Shown: positions 42,620 to 52,013 of the stretch, one piece after another
Layout of the letters: each line of letters begins with the position of its first letter
Numbering within the stretch: the stretch's first letter is position 1
NCBI RefSeq assembly: GCF_016724845.1
Contig: NZ_CP068082.1
Coordinates: 3,782,001 to 3,846,000, forward strand
DNA: 64,000 bases
From: Sphingobacterium spiritivorum
GTDB taxonomy: Bacteria; Bacteroidota; Bacteroidia; Sphingobacteriales; Sphingobacteriaceae
Direction: 5' to 3'
Translations under genes and position numbers: made by a program
Notes under the pieces: generated by a model
Told to the model about the DNA's origin: nothing
What the model saw: only the letters and a program-made list of their open reading frames with translations
Databases searched by the model: none

Positions 42620-45592
42620 ATGAAAAAATTATACGTTGTTGCTACGGTTTTTTCTCTTATTGGTGGATGTTTGACGGGGATCGTTTCGGCTTCTCCGGGA
42701 ACTAAGTCACGAAGTAAGGGAGTTACTGGTTTCGGGATAACCAATTTTTCCAAAGGGCAGGTTGATACCACGCAAGTTGACTCAGTCCTCATTTATGATC
42801 TGAGTGCTGCCAAGCCTTATTTGGGAAAGGACAGTCTCGCTATGGAAGCTGCCAGATTGAGACCTTTTGTATCGGTACAACAGATGCTGAAGGGAAATCT
42901 CTCGGGAGTGTATATCCAGGAATCTTCCGGCGAACCCGGAACAATCAAACAGGGAGTAACTGTAAGAGGTATTTCTACGCCTGTATTACATGCGACAGAC
43001 TTCAATAAGAATAAGCCGCTGATTGTTGTCAATGGAATTCCGCTGACGGAGGATCCTGCAATTGTATATGATATTCAGAATTATACAATACAACCTGTAG
43101 GATCAGCAACCAATATTAACACGGTATTGGATCCGGACAATATCGAATCTATTTATGTATTGAAGGATTACAGTACTGCGGCTATCTACGGACCAAGAGC
43201 AGCGAACGGAGTTATTTATATAACTACCAAAAATGCATCTGCAGGGGAGAGACGTATCAGTGTTAACGGTCATTTCGGATTTGCGACGCCGTCGAATGTA
43301 TCTACGATAAACGGAGAATTTGAAAAGAATTTCCGAAAACCATTTTATGATCGCTATGCAGATATCCTGCAGCAGGCTTCTTATCCTGCTTATCTGAGTG
43401 ATTCTTCCAATGTCAATTATTACGGTCCTTCAAACTGGACAGATCTGTATTATAAAACATCTCCGATCTATTCCGTAAATGGTAGTCTGGTCGGTGGAGG
43501 AAATCGTTCTAATTTCAGATTTTTTGCAGGACATACTTCAGATGCAGGAGCGGCTGATGCAGCGAAGTTCAAAAGATATCAGGGCGCATTCTATATCAAT
43601 ATGGTTCCTCTTCCCTGGTTGACCATCTCCAGTATGATACATGCTACTCGTCTGGACCGCGATCGTAATAAATCGATCATCGAACGGTTTGGTGAGACCC
43701 GCTATGTGCCGGATCTGAGTACACCTATCTCTCCGAATAAAGATATGTATGGCTTATATCTGAAGGAGTATGATAAAACTATTGATGAGAATTTCAATAA
43801 CAGTATTATCGGTTATTTCGCACTGAATTTTGCTATTCTGAAGAACCTTAGTTTTTCTCCGAAGCTAATGATGGATTACAATGAGAATACAAGAAACGTA
43901 TTCTGGCCTTCAACGCTTATGTCAGGCAATAATTATGTTTCCAATTACTTCGGCTATAACGAACGGATGGTATTTGATAATACGCTGAATTACTTTTATG
44001 ATGTCAATGATAAAGATCGTTTAAGTTTTGCGGGAGGATTCAACTATCAGGCTGATGTACAAAAATATAATTATGCACAAGGCTACAGAGGGCCAAACGA
44101 TTTTATTAAGGTCAACGTAGTGGAAGGAAATTCGCAGTATGCTAATTATCTGCAGTCTATAGGTTTTATCCCATACTATTATTCAGACAAGATCCAGCAC
44201 AGACTGGCTTCGTTCTACGGAAAACTGAACTATACCCGCAAAGATGAATGGAATGTAGGAGCATTGATCAGAAATGACGGTTCATCTGCCGTACAACCTT
44301 CTGAACGTTGGTTTTTATCTTATGCGGTCAATGCGGATTATAATCTGAATCATGTTATAAAATCTGACTTCTTCGATTACTTCAAAGTACTGGCTTCCTA
44401 TGGCCGGCTTGGAAATATTCCGACCACAGACCGGGATGCTGCGGGACCTCAGTATGCCTCTGAACTGGGCTGGGATGGTAATAAGGCTGTGTTTTCATAT
44501 AATGGATTAGGAACATTGAGCCGTCCGTATCAGTCGGGCTGGGTAGGTTACGATCTGCCATGGTCCTATACAGAAATGTTAAATGTGGGTCTTGATGTTT
44601 CTCTTATGAAAAACATGCTTACGGCCAGAGTTGATTTTTATAATAAAGATAATAAGAACGCTATTTTTAACGTGCCTATCGTGGCAGAGTCCGGATATCA
44701 GTTCGAACGAAAAAGCGGAATGGTGGTCAATAATAAAGGAGTGGATCTGACGCTGAATTTTAATCTTCCTTCGAAAAACGATTTCTCATGGAACAGTTCT
44801 CTTAACATCTCTTATAACAATAATAAGCTGAAAGCTTTACCAAACGGTCTGCAGGAGATTGAAATCGGAACCCGAAAACTGGCTGTAGGTGAGCGTATCG
44901 ATCACTTTTGGTTATTGCAGAACAGAGGAATATTCAACAACGACCTGGATGTACCGGTGAACCCGTCGACTTACAAAATCCTGACGTATAACGGTACCGA
45001 TATGAAAGGCGGAGACCCAAGGTGGGTAGATGTGAACGGGGATTATGATATCAATAATAAGGACCGTCAGTTAATGGGTAATATTTTCCCTAAGTACACG
45101 GGAGGATTCTATAATCAATTCAAATACAAGTCTTTTGATATCAGTGCTTTGCTTTATTTCAATCTGAAAAAAGATATCCTCAATTCTCAGGCCGCCAGCT
45201 ATTATGATTTTGCCAATCAGGATGAGTCCAACGCTATCGGAGCGGTAAGAGATATTACATTCTGGGAGAAAAATTTTGATGATAAAGCCTATCCTTTATA
45301 TAATCCCTGGTCTCCGGTATCGCCTTATCAGGCAGAGCAGGATATGTTTCTGGAAGACGGTTCATTCCTGAAACTGAGAAATCTCACTTTGGGATATGAT
45401 ATGACCAAACTGATGAATCGGAGTAAGGATAGATTTTCAAAATTTTATGTGTACGTGAGCGGAAGCAACCTGTGGACCCTTACAAAGTATACGGGAAGAG
45501 ATCCTGAGTTAGTAGATTTTTATGGATATGACACGGGTTTGGGTCTGCGGATTCCGAAGACATTCATATTAGGTGTTAAAATGGACTTGTAA
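42620..45592 (+). CDS. SusC/RagA-type TonB-dependent outer-membrane transporter (short N terminus)
   Basis: Outer-membrane import barrel, 990 residues. Signal peptide to about residue 24. Unlike most SusC proteins it lacks the N-terminal carboxypeptidase-regulatory-like domain: about 65 residues of linker (DTTQVDSVLIYD) lead straight to the plug (SVQQMLKGNLSGVYIQESSGEPG, then GVTVRGIS, PLIVVNGIPL, LDPDNIESIYVLKDYSTAAIYGPRAANGVIYITTK). The barrel ends with an ILGVKMDL strand. The SusD partner starts 10 bases after its stop. A Ton box is not obvious; DSVLIYD is the only candidate. Confidence 0.92.
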   Translation: MKKLYVVATVFSLIGGCLTGIVSASPGTKSRSKGVTGFGITNFSKGQVDTTQVDSVLIYDLSAAKPYLGKDSLAMEAARLRPFVSVQQMLKGNLSGVYIQESSGEPGTIKQGVTVRGISTPVLHATDFNKNKPLIVVNGIPLTEDPAIVYDIQNYTIQPVGSATNINTVLDPDNIESIYVLKDYSTAAIYGPRAANGVIYITTKNASAGERRISVNGHFGFATPSNVSTINGEFEKNFRKPFYDRYADILQQASYPAYLSDSSNVNYYGPSNWTDLYYKTSPIYSVNGSLVGGGNRSNFRFFAGHTSDAGAADAAKFKRYQGAFYINMVPLPWLTISSMIHATRLDRDRNKSIIERFGETRYVPDLSTPISPNKDMYGLYLKEYDKTIDENFNNSIIGYFALNFAILKNLSFSPKLMMDYNENTRNVFWPSTLMSGNNYVSNYFGYNERMVFDNTLNYFYDVNDKDRLSFAGGFNYQADVQKYNYAQGYRGPNDFIKVNVVEGNSQYANYLQSIGFIPYYYSDKIQHRLASFYGKLNYTRKDEWNVGALIRNDGSSAVQPSERWFLSYAVNADYNLNHVIKSDFFDYFKVLASYGRLGNIPTTDRDAAGPQYASELGWDGNKAVFSYNGLGTLSRPYQSGWVGYDLPWSYTEMLNVGLDVSLMKNMLTARVDFYNKDNKNAIFNVPIVAESGYQFERKSGMVVNNKGVDLTLNFNLPSKNDFSWNSSLNISYNNNKLKALPNGLQEIEIGTRKLAVGERIDHFWLLQNRGIFNNDLDVPVNPSTYKILTYNGTDMKGGDPRWVDVNGDYDINNKDRQLMGNIFPKYTGGFYNQFKYKSFDISALLYFNLKKDILNSQAASYYDFANQDESNAIGAVRDITFWEKNFDDKAYPLYNPWSPVSPYQAEQDMFLEDGSFLKLRNLTLGYDMTKLMNRSKDRFSKFYVYVSGSNLWTLTKYTGRDPELVDFYGYDTGLGLRIPKTFILGVKMDL

Positions 45593-45602
45593 TCATAGGG
45601 TT

Positions 45603-47150
45603 ATGTTAAGAAAAATGAAAATTAAATATTCTAACAAGCGTTTTCTGACCACAATAATGATGGGAGCAGTGATGACCATTGTAAGTGTCAGCTGTAATAA
45701 AATGCTGGATATCGAGTCTCAACATATTGTTGATGAAGAGAATAAGTGGAAAGATATTAACGATGCACGCGGTTCGATGCTGGGTGTGTATGGTTTGCTG
45801 CGTAGTGCTTTGGCGGAGAACAATTCACAGTGGATGTATGGTGAGCTGAGAAATGGAGATTTTACCTCATTAGGCAAACGCGATCTGCAGGTGATCATTA
45901 ACGGTGAGCTGAACTCATCTTATGCTTTAGTTCAGAAACTGAGTAACTGGCGTAAATTTTATGCCGTCATCAACGCTGCCAATCTGTTTATAGAAAAATC
46001 TCCTGAGATCGTTAACAACGATAAGCAGTATACAGCCTTGAATAATAGAATAGATGTTGCACAGATGCGTGTTATCAAAGGATTCTGTTATTACCTGCTG
46101 GCACGTACCTGGGGTGATGTGCCGATCTGGGACAAATCTTATGAAGGCAGTTTTCCAAAGGTGAAACAATCCACAGAGAAAGAAGTATTAGCGTATGCAG
46201 AGAAAGAGTTGAAAGCTGCTGCAGAAATTCTTCCATTTCAATATGGTTCGCGATTCGATGAAATCTATCCTACCGAAAAGTACATGGGATTCGATCAGAC
46301 AAAATGGAATGGGGTATTATTTAACAGGATTTCTGCTAATGCTATTCTGGCACACGTGGCTGCCTGGAGTGGCAATTATCTGGAAGCTTCGGTATATGCA
46401 GATTATGTGTTGAAAAATGCAAATAAGGCTGGCGCAGCTTATGTAGAATCTTCTTTTTTGAGTTCAGAAAAAGGATTTTTCAGCAACTCTAATTCTTCTC
46501 AATTGGTCGCTCTTCCTTTTTCATGGACGGCAAGCGAGGCTTCATTTGAAGGTCATCTGGAACAGCTTACACTGGCGGCTCCATTAGTATCTAAACCTGT
46601 AGCTGATATTTATATACCTGCAGACCAGATCATTCAGATTTTCCATGAAGCAGGAGATGTACGTTTCAGTATCAATAGTGCTGGTGCTGTACAGACCACT
46701 TACTTTACTGATTTTGGTGGAGTCAGACCTATATTCAGTAAAATCAAAGTGATCCGTGAAGGAGTTTCCGGAACAGACGGTTCGCTGCCTTTATTCAGTT
46801 CGGCTATCGTATTTACACGTATGGAAGAGATTGCCTTGCTGCGTGCTGAAGCTTTAGCTGTATTGGGGCAACGTGAACTGGCTAAAAACATATTGGATCA
46901 GATAAGAAAAAGCCGTGGTCTTTCGGAGTCTTCTTCTGCTACGGATCTCATAGATGAAATCTTTGCTGAACGTCGTCGTGAACTATTGGGCGAGGGATGG
47001 AGATGGTACGATCTGGTTCGCTACAAAAAGATCAAAAGAAATGATGCAGCCTTCAATATCCTTATCGATCAAAAAGGAATTTTCTGGCCGGTTGCATCTG
47101 AAGTATTATCAAATAATTCTGAATTAGTACAAAATCCTTATTGGAAATAA
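45603..47150 (+). CDS. SusD/RagB-type nutrient-binding lipoprotein
   Basis: Surface lipoprotein that lids the SusC barrel, 515 residues from ATG 45603 (45615 is an alternative). Lipobox SVSC at about 31. Typical SusD helical/TPR regions are seen: INAANLFIEKSPE, AQMRVIKGFCYYLLARTWGDVPI, FNRISANAILAHVAAWSGNYLEASVYADYVL, and the C-terminal AEALAVLGQRELAKNILDQIRKSRGL and IFAERRRELLGEGWRWYDLVRYKKI block found in nearly all SusD proteins. It pairs with the preceding susC; the ligand cannot be told. Confidence 0.95.
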   Translation: MLRKMKIKYSNKRFLTTIMMGAVMTIVSVSCNKMLDIESQHIVDEENKWKDINDARGSMLGVYGLLRSALAENNSQWMYGELRNGDFTSLGKRDLQVIINGELNSSYALVQKLSNWRKFYAVINAANLFIEKSPEIVNNDKQYTALNNRIDVAQMRVIKGFCYYLLARTWGDVPIWDKSYEGSFPKVKQSTEKEVLAYAEKELKAAAEILPFQYGSRFDEIYPTEKYMGFDQTKWNGVLFNRISANAILAHVAAWSGNYLEASVYADYVLKNANKAGAAYVESSFLSSEKGFFSNSNSSQLVALPFSWTASEASFEGHLEQLTLAAPLVSKPVADIYIPADQIIQIFHEAGDVRFSINSAGAVQTTYFTDFGGVRPIFSKIKVIREGVSGTDGSLPLFSSAIVFTRMEEIALLRAEALAVLGQRELAKNILDQIRKSRGLSESSSATDLIDEIFAERRRELLGEGWRWYDLVRYKKIKRNDAAFNILIDQKGIFWPVASEVLSNNSELVQNPYWK

Positions 47151-47161
47151 CCTCCTGAATT

Positions 47162-47818
47162 ATGAAACAACAATCTATACTATTCGTCATTATGCTACTT
47201 GTCACTGCCTCCTTATTGAGTTGTGCCAAGACTGATGGTTATTATGACTATGAAAATAAGGAGAATATCTTCACAGGAAATACGATTGAATATTTTCAGT
47301 CTAAACCTCAGGTATATGATTCCTTATTGACTGTGCTGAATAAATTTCCGGCATTAAGAGATTCCATTGCAACGACGGCAACAACCATTTTTGCGCCAAC
47401 CAATTCTTCTTTTCATTCTGCTATCACCAATCTTAATTTGGTTCGGAAAACACAAAATAAACCTTTGTTGTATATCCGCGATCTGGATCCTGTACAGTTA
47501 GATACTCTGATCAGCAAGTACATCTCCAAAGATCTGGTAACTACAGATTCTATGCTTTTTGTAGACGGACTTTTTATCAATGCCCGGTATAATCAGGATA
47601 TGCATGCCCAGAGGCTCAAACAAGAGTCTTCAGGATTTGTAGGAGGTGGATTGGTGACTGTGTATTACAGCGATACCAAAGGTTCAAATTTTCAGAGCCA
47701 GTGGACACGCACAACAACACAAGCTGTAAATATCAAGACTTCAAACGGAGTGGTACATATCCTGAATAACGGACATGAGTTTGGTTTTGGTGAATTCCTG
47801 ACACGCTTTAATAAGTAA
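47162..47818 (+). CDS. Fasciclin (FAS1) domain lipoprotein
   Basis: A 218-residue lipoprotein (lipobox LLSC, Cys20). One FAS1 domain covers about 40-215: the H1-like box ATTIFAPTNSSFHSAI and the H2-like box NGVVHILNNGHEFGFGEF at the end. FAS1 domains bind proteins or glycans and give adhesion. It lies 11 bases after susD and 7 bases before the DUF5007 gene, so it is probably a surface component of the same uptake complex. A second fasciclin gene occupies the same place in the second SusCD set. Confidence 0.88.
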   Translation: MKQQSILFVIMLLVTASLLSCAKTDGYYDYENKENIFTGNTIEYFQSKPQVYDSLLTVLNKFPALRDSIATTATTIFAPTNSSFHSAITNLNLVRKTQNKPLLYIRDLDPVQLDTLISKYISKDLVTTDSMLFVDGLFINARYNQDMHAQRLKQESSGFVGGGLVTVYYSDTKGSNFQSQWTRTTTQAVNIKTSNGVVHILNNGHEFGFGEFLTRFNK

Positions 47819-47825
47819 TCAAATT

Positions 47826-48824
47826 ATGAAGAGAATATATATCAATTCCATTGCAATAGTCATTTTATCTGCTATTGTATGTATTGGATGTAAGAAAAAT
47901 TTTCCTGAAGATCTGGATGCTTTCAGTCTGGACATGAATTTTACGAGTTCCGAATATAAACCAGTATTGGGCAGAACAACTTATTTTTCGGGCAATTTTA
48001 ATCCTGGACAGACTACACTGCCCCTTACATTCCGGATTTCTGCTGTACGTACACATGAAGGTAAAGCTGCTCCGGAATTACAAAAGTTATTTCCGGTCTC
48101 TGTATGGAAAGATCGCTATACAGGGGAGGAAACATCTCTGGAGCAAATCAATGCTAAACGTGAAACGGTAATGCGTCCGCTATGGGAAATCGGAGAACAC
48201 TCCGGTAATTTTATTATGCATTCTTACGCTAATTCGAATATCCTGAAAACATTTCCGGACTCAGGTTACCTGTTTGATGTAGAGGTAAGCAGCAACGGTG
48301 GAAAGCGGTTTTTCAGAGATATGAAATTAATGCCTGAAAAGGAACGTTCTTATGAGCCTTATAGTGATAACGGATCTGTATCTCCTATGTTTATGATCGG
48401 TGTGAGAGGTGACTCTACCCGTACATTGATGGCAGGTTCGGATATCAAAGTCTGGTTTAACAAAGTAGGCGAAGGAAATTCACTGACCTTTAAATTTCTC
48501 GATCCGGATCTTAAACCAATTAAGCTTTCCAAATTTAATACAACGAAGTGGGAGGATTTGGTACATGGTTTCAATATGACATTTGCATCAGATTCATCTT
48601 CTGTGCGCTATGATGTTGCCTACCCGATTCCTCTGGTTCCGACGATCAAGACTAAGTATAACAACGGTGCCCTTGCACAATGTATGTTCAGTTATAACAG
48701 AACAGCCTTTGGCGGAATGCGTGAAATATCAATTATCGGGATGAACTATACTATACTGGAAAAAGGAGATTGGGAAATGATTTATTATTTCTCCAATGAG
48801 GCTCCATTATTTGATAACGATTAA
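47826..48824 (+). CDS. DUF5007-type lipoprotein
   Basis: A 332-residue lipoprotein (lipobox CIGC, Cys22). Mature part: FTSSEYKPVLGRTTYFSGNFNPGQTTLPLTFRISAVR, then alternating strands with the TYILEKGDWEMIYYF end; this fits my recollection of DUF5007, a family found beside SusD genes. It probably has one or two immunoglobulin-like beta domains and may bind ligand at the surface. Seven bases separate it from the fasciclin gene; the second susC starts 17 bases downstream. No catalytic motif. Confidence 0.7.
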   Translation: MKRIYINSIAIVILSAIVCIGCKKNFPEDLDAFSLDMNFTSSEYKPVLGRTTYFSGNFNPGQTTLPLTFRISAVRTHEGKAAPELQKLFPVSVWKDRYTGEETSLEQINAKRETVMRPLWEIGEHSGNFIMHSYANSNILKTFPDSGYLFDVEVSSNGGKRFFRDMKLMPEKERSYEPYSDNGSVSPMFMIGVRGDSTRTLMAGSDIKVWFNKVGEGNSLTFKFLDPDLKPIKLSKFNTTKWEDLVHGFNMTFASDSSSVRYDVAYPIPLVPTIKTKYNNGALAQCMFSYNRTAFGGMREISIIGMNYTILEKGDWEMIYYFSNEAPLFDND

Positions 48825-48841
48825 CAGCCATGCATATAATT

Positions 48842-51800
48842 ATGAAAAGATTTATACTATTAAGTTTGATTTTAATGTTATCCGGGCTGGTGTATGGACA
48901 ACAGACAATATCAGTTTCGGGATTTGTCCAGGATCAGAGTTCACGTATCGGGATGGGAGATGTGACTATACGTTCTACCAAATTGAAGCGTGCGCTGGGA
49001 TCTACGGATAGAAAGGGACTTTTTAAAATTCAGGCGCCTGTAGATGATATTTTGATTTTTACCAGTACAGGTTTCAAAACTGTCACTGAAAATCTTGCCG
49101 GAAAGAAGGCTTTTGTCTTTACTATTTATATGGAAAAGCAAGAGAATGAATTGGATGAAGTAGTGGTTCAGGGTTATCAGCAGCGTAAGCGTGAAACACT
49201 TACAGGTGCATCGGTGACTATATCCGGAAAAGATCTGCAGGATAATCCTGTTTCCAACGTAACAGAACTACTTCAGGGTAAGGTCGCGGGTATGAACGTA
49301 CAGATGACGACCGGACAGCCGGGAGTCAGAGCTTCTGTACTGATACGTGGTCTGAATAGCATTTCATCTACAGGAACAGGTTCGGATGCGTTTCTTACAC
49401 CTACTTCTCCGCTTTATATCGTGGATGGTGTGCCTGTAGATGATAACACTGATTTTCAGTATGGATTCAACAGCGGAGGTACTGGTATCAGTCCGATTTC
49501 GTTGATTCCGCCTGAAGATATCGAATCGATGGATATTTTGAAAGATGCTGCAGCTACAGCGCTGTACGGTTCCAGAGGTGCATATGGTGTTATCCGTATT
49601 ACAACCAAAAGAGGACGCTCGAAGATTCCGATTATTCAATATACAACAAACCAGTTTTTCAGTGTTCCTCCGCAGTTAAGATCTGTATTAGGAGGTAAGG
49701 ATGAACGACTGATCCGTATCAATCAGGTTTTGGAAAATGACGTGGATTATTATACCGGAAGGGATAAAATCTACGATAATCAGATTCTTTCGGATAGTTT
49801 GAACCCGTATTTCAATAACTCGACTAACTGGCAGAAAGTGTTTTACAAGCCTACTTATAACCAGACGCATAATGTGAATGCTTCGGGAGGTGATGAAAAC
49901 TTCAACTACAAGATCAACGGTCAGTATTACAATGAAAAGGGTATTATTCAGAATACAGGATTCAGTCGCTATACTTTAAGTATGAACTCCGAGTACAGAC
50001 AATCTGATCGTTTCAGACTCTTTGTAAATATGTCCGGTAATATCGGAGAACAACAGACCGGAAGTGGAAACTCTGTGACACAAGGTGGTGTGGCGAAGGC
50101 TTCTTCGGCTTCTTCATTGCTGCCTGCGCCTAGTTCTTCTATTGTAGGAGGAGGGTTGGTATCTGCACTGGAAGGACGAAATGATAACAGGACTACAGAT
50201 GTCAAAGCCAATGTGGATCTGGAATATGAAGTTTTCAAAGGCATGAGAGCTAAGAACTCTTTCAGTTATAACTATATCACGTATCGTACGGATAATTTTA
50301 CGCCTGCCATTGCTAATAATAATATCTCTCAGAATTATAACTACGATGCGCAGCGCAACTCGATGTATAATCTCTTTCAGTTGTCTTACCTGAAGGCTTT
50401 CGGTGCAGAAGAGAAACACCTGATCAATACCTATGTCTTTAATGAGTTGAATCTTAACAGCTTCAAAGCTAAGGCGCAGCGGAAATCCGGGTATCCTAAC
50501 GATCAGCTGGAAGGACCTTTTGGATTTGATGCCGGCAGCGCTGTGGGTGGCGTACTGAATAATCTTGCAGATGTTCGCTCGGCGGGTTTTGCAGGTGCAT
50601 TCAGTTATCAGTATGATTCCAAATATATTATTGACTTTACCTACCGTCTGGATAAATCTTCTTCTGTAGGTCCGGATGTGCCATGGGTCAAAAATCCATC
50701 GATCTCTGCACGCTGGAATATGGCGAAGGAATCTTTCATGGATGTTTTTACAGATAAGTGGTTAGATTACCTTTCATTCAGAGGAGGATGGGGTAAGAAT
50801 ATTACACCTACAGGAACTGTATTTGATGCAAACGGAAGGTATATTTTCACAGGAGCTTTCAATAATAATCCTACTATCGGTTTCAACTGGAATCAGATGC
50901 CTAATAGTAAATTAGTTCCTTCGACAACTACATCTTCAAGTTTGGCGATAGAAGCGGGTTTTCTGAAAAACAGAATCACGACAATCCAGGAGTTTTACTA
51001 CAAACAGGTAGACGATCAGTTATGGTCCAGGAATCTGGCCGATCATAATGGTTTTACATCTTTGCAATCGAATGAAGTCAGCTTTGTAAACTATGGATAT
51101 GAGTTCACATTTATGTTCAGACCTTTGTCAAATCAAAGTAAAGTGAACTGGAGTATCAGTCTGAATGGAGCGATCAATAATGAAATATTGACGCGTCTGC
51201 CTGATAACAGCCGTGAGTATCTGAAATATGATGCGAATAATAAACTTCATACGCTTTACCGTCTTGGTCGCAATACGATGTCGCATGTATTGTTTGATTA
51301 CCGTGGAACATTTGCTACAGATGCCGCTGTACCGGTCAATCCGGCTACGGGTGAACCTTACAAAATGATCAAAGACGGAGCTGTTTATTATTTCCAGGCC
51401 GGAGATCCGTACTGGACGGATCTTAACGGTGATTATATTCTGGATGAGAATGATCTGGTGACGGTAGGAAATTCACAACCAAAGGTCATCGGAGGTTTGT
51501 CCACATTTGCACAGTATAAAGGAATCAGCTTGTCTATCAATACCTCTTTTACATTAAAGCGTGATATCATAAATGAAGCTCTGGCTAATCAGATGAACTC
51601 TTATGGTAACCCATTGATGGGAGGTACAAATGGTATTGAAAAATCAACTTTACTGCCTCTTGAAAAATATAATTTCTGGCTTAATAACGGCGATATAAGT
51701 GCTTATCCGAATCCTTATGGATTTACCCGTCAGGGCATTATCACTCCGTTTCGTGCCAATCAGACCTTGTTTATGGAGGACGGATCTTACTGGAAGATCA

Positions 51801-52012
51801 ACAGTGTGACACTTTCCTATACGTTCCCGAGAGAAAAAACACAACGTTATAAGATATCCTCTCTGCGGGTGTACGGAACAGCAAATAACGTATACACTTT
51901 TAGTAATTATTCAGGTCCCAATCCGGAGAACGTGACGGATATGGGCTATGACAGAACAGATGGGTACCCGAATAAAAGAACATATACGCTGGGATTAAAT
52001 GTACAGTTTTAA
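48842..52012 (+). CDS. SusC/RagA TonB-dependent transporter, full-length
   Basis: Second import barrel of the locus, about 1056 residues from ATG 48842 (an ATG at 48830 is possible). Signal peptide to about 19. Unlike the first SusC, it keeps the N-terminal carboxypeptidase-regulatory-like domain (about 22-100, ISVSGFVQDQ...LIFTSTGFKTV) and a Ton-box-like ELDEVVVQGY at 103-112. Plug hallmarks follow: LLQGKVAGMNVQMTTGQPG, VLIRGLNS, PLYIVDGVPVDD, IPPEDIESMDILKDAAATALYGSRGAYGVIRITTKRG. Its C terminus is TYTLGLNVQF with terminal Phe. The susD gene starts one base after its stop. Confidence 0.95.
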   Translation: MKRFILLSLILMLSGLVYGQQTISVSGFVQDQSSRIGMGDVTIRSTKLKRALGSTDRKGLFKIQAPVDDILIFTSTGFKTVTENLAGKKAFVFTIYMEKQENELDEVVVQGYQQRKRETLTGASVTISGKDLQDNPVSNVTELLQGKVAGMNVQMTTGQPGVRASVLIRGLNSISSTGTGSDAFLTPTSPLYIVDGVPVDDNTDFQYGFNSGGTGISPISLIPPEDIESMDILKDAAATALYGSRGAYGVIRITTKRGRSKIPIIQYTTNQFFSVPPQLRSVLGGKDERLIRINQVLENDVDYYTGRDKIYDNQILSDSLNPYFNNSTNWQKVFYKPTYNQTHNVNASGGDENFNYKINGQYYNEKGIIQNTGFSRYTLSMNSEYRQSDRFRLFVNMSGNIGEQQTGSGNSVTQGGVAKASSASSLLPAPSSSIVGGGLVSALEGRNDNRTTDVKANVDLEYEVFKGMRAKNSFSYNYITYRTDNFTPAIANNNISQNYNYDAQRNSMYNLFQLSYLKAFGAEEKHLINTYVFNELNLNSFKAKAQRKSGYPNDQLEGPFGFDAGSAVGGVLNNLADVRSAGFAGAFSYQYDSKYIIDFTYRLDKSSSVGPDVPWVKNPSISARWNMAKESFMDVFTDKWLDYLSFRGGWGKNITPTGTVFDANGRYIFTGAFNNNPTIGFNWNQMPNSKLVPSTTTSSSLAIEAGFLKNRITTIQEFYYKQVDDQLWSRNLADHNGFTSLQSNEVSFVNYGYEFTFMFRPLSNQSKVNWSISLNGAINNEILTRLPDNSREYLKYDANNKLHTLYRLGRNTMSHVLFDYRGTFATDAAVPVNPATGEPYKMIKDGAVYYFQAGDPYWTDLNGDYILDENDLVTVGNSQPKVIGGLSTFAQYKGISLSINTSFTLKRDIINEALANQMNSYGNPLMGGTNGIEKSTLLPLEKYNFWLNNGDISAYPNPYGFTRQGIITPFRANQTLFMEDGSYWKINSVTLSYTFPREKTQRYKISSLRVYGTANNVYTFSNYSGPNPENVTDMGYDRTDGYPNKRTYTLGLNVQF

Positions 52013-52013
52013 G

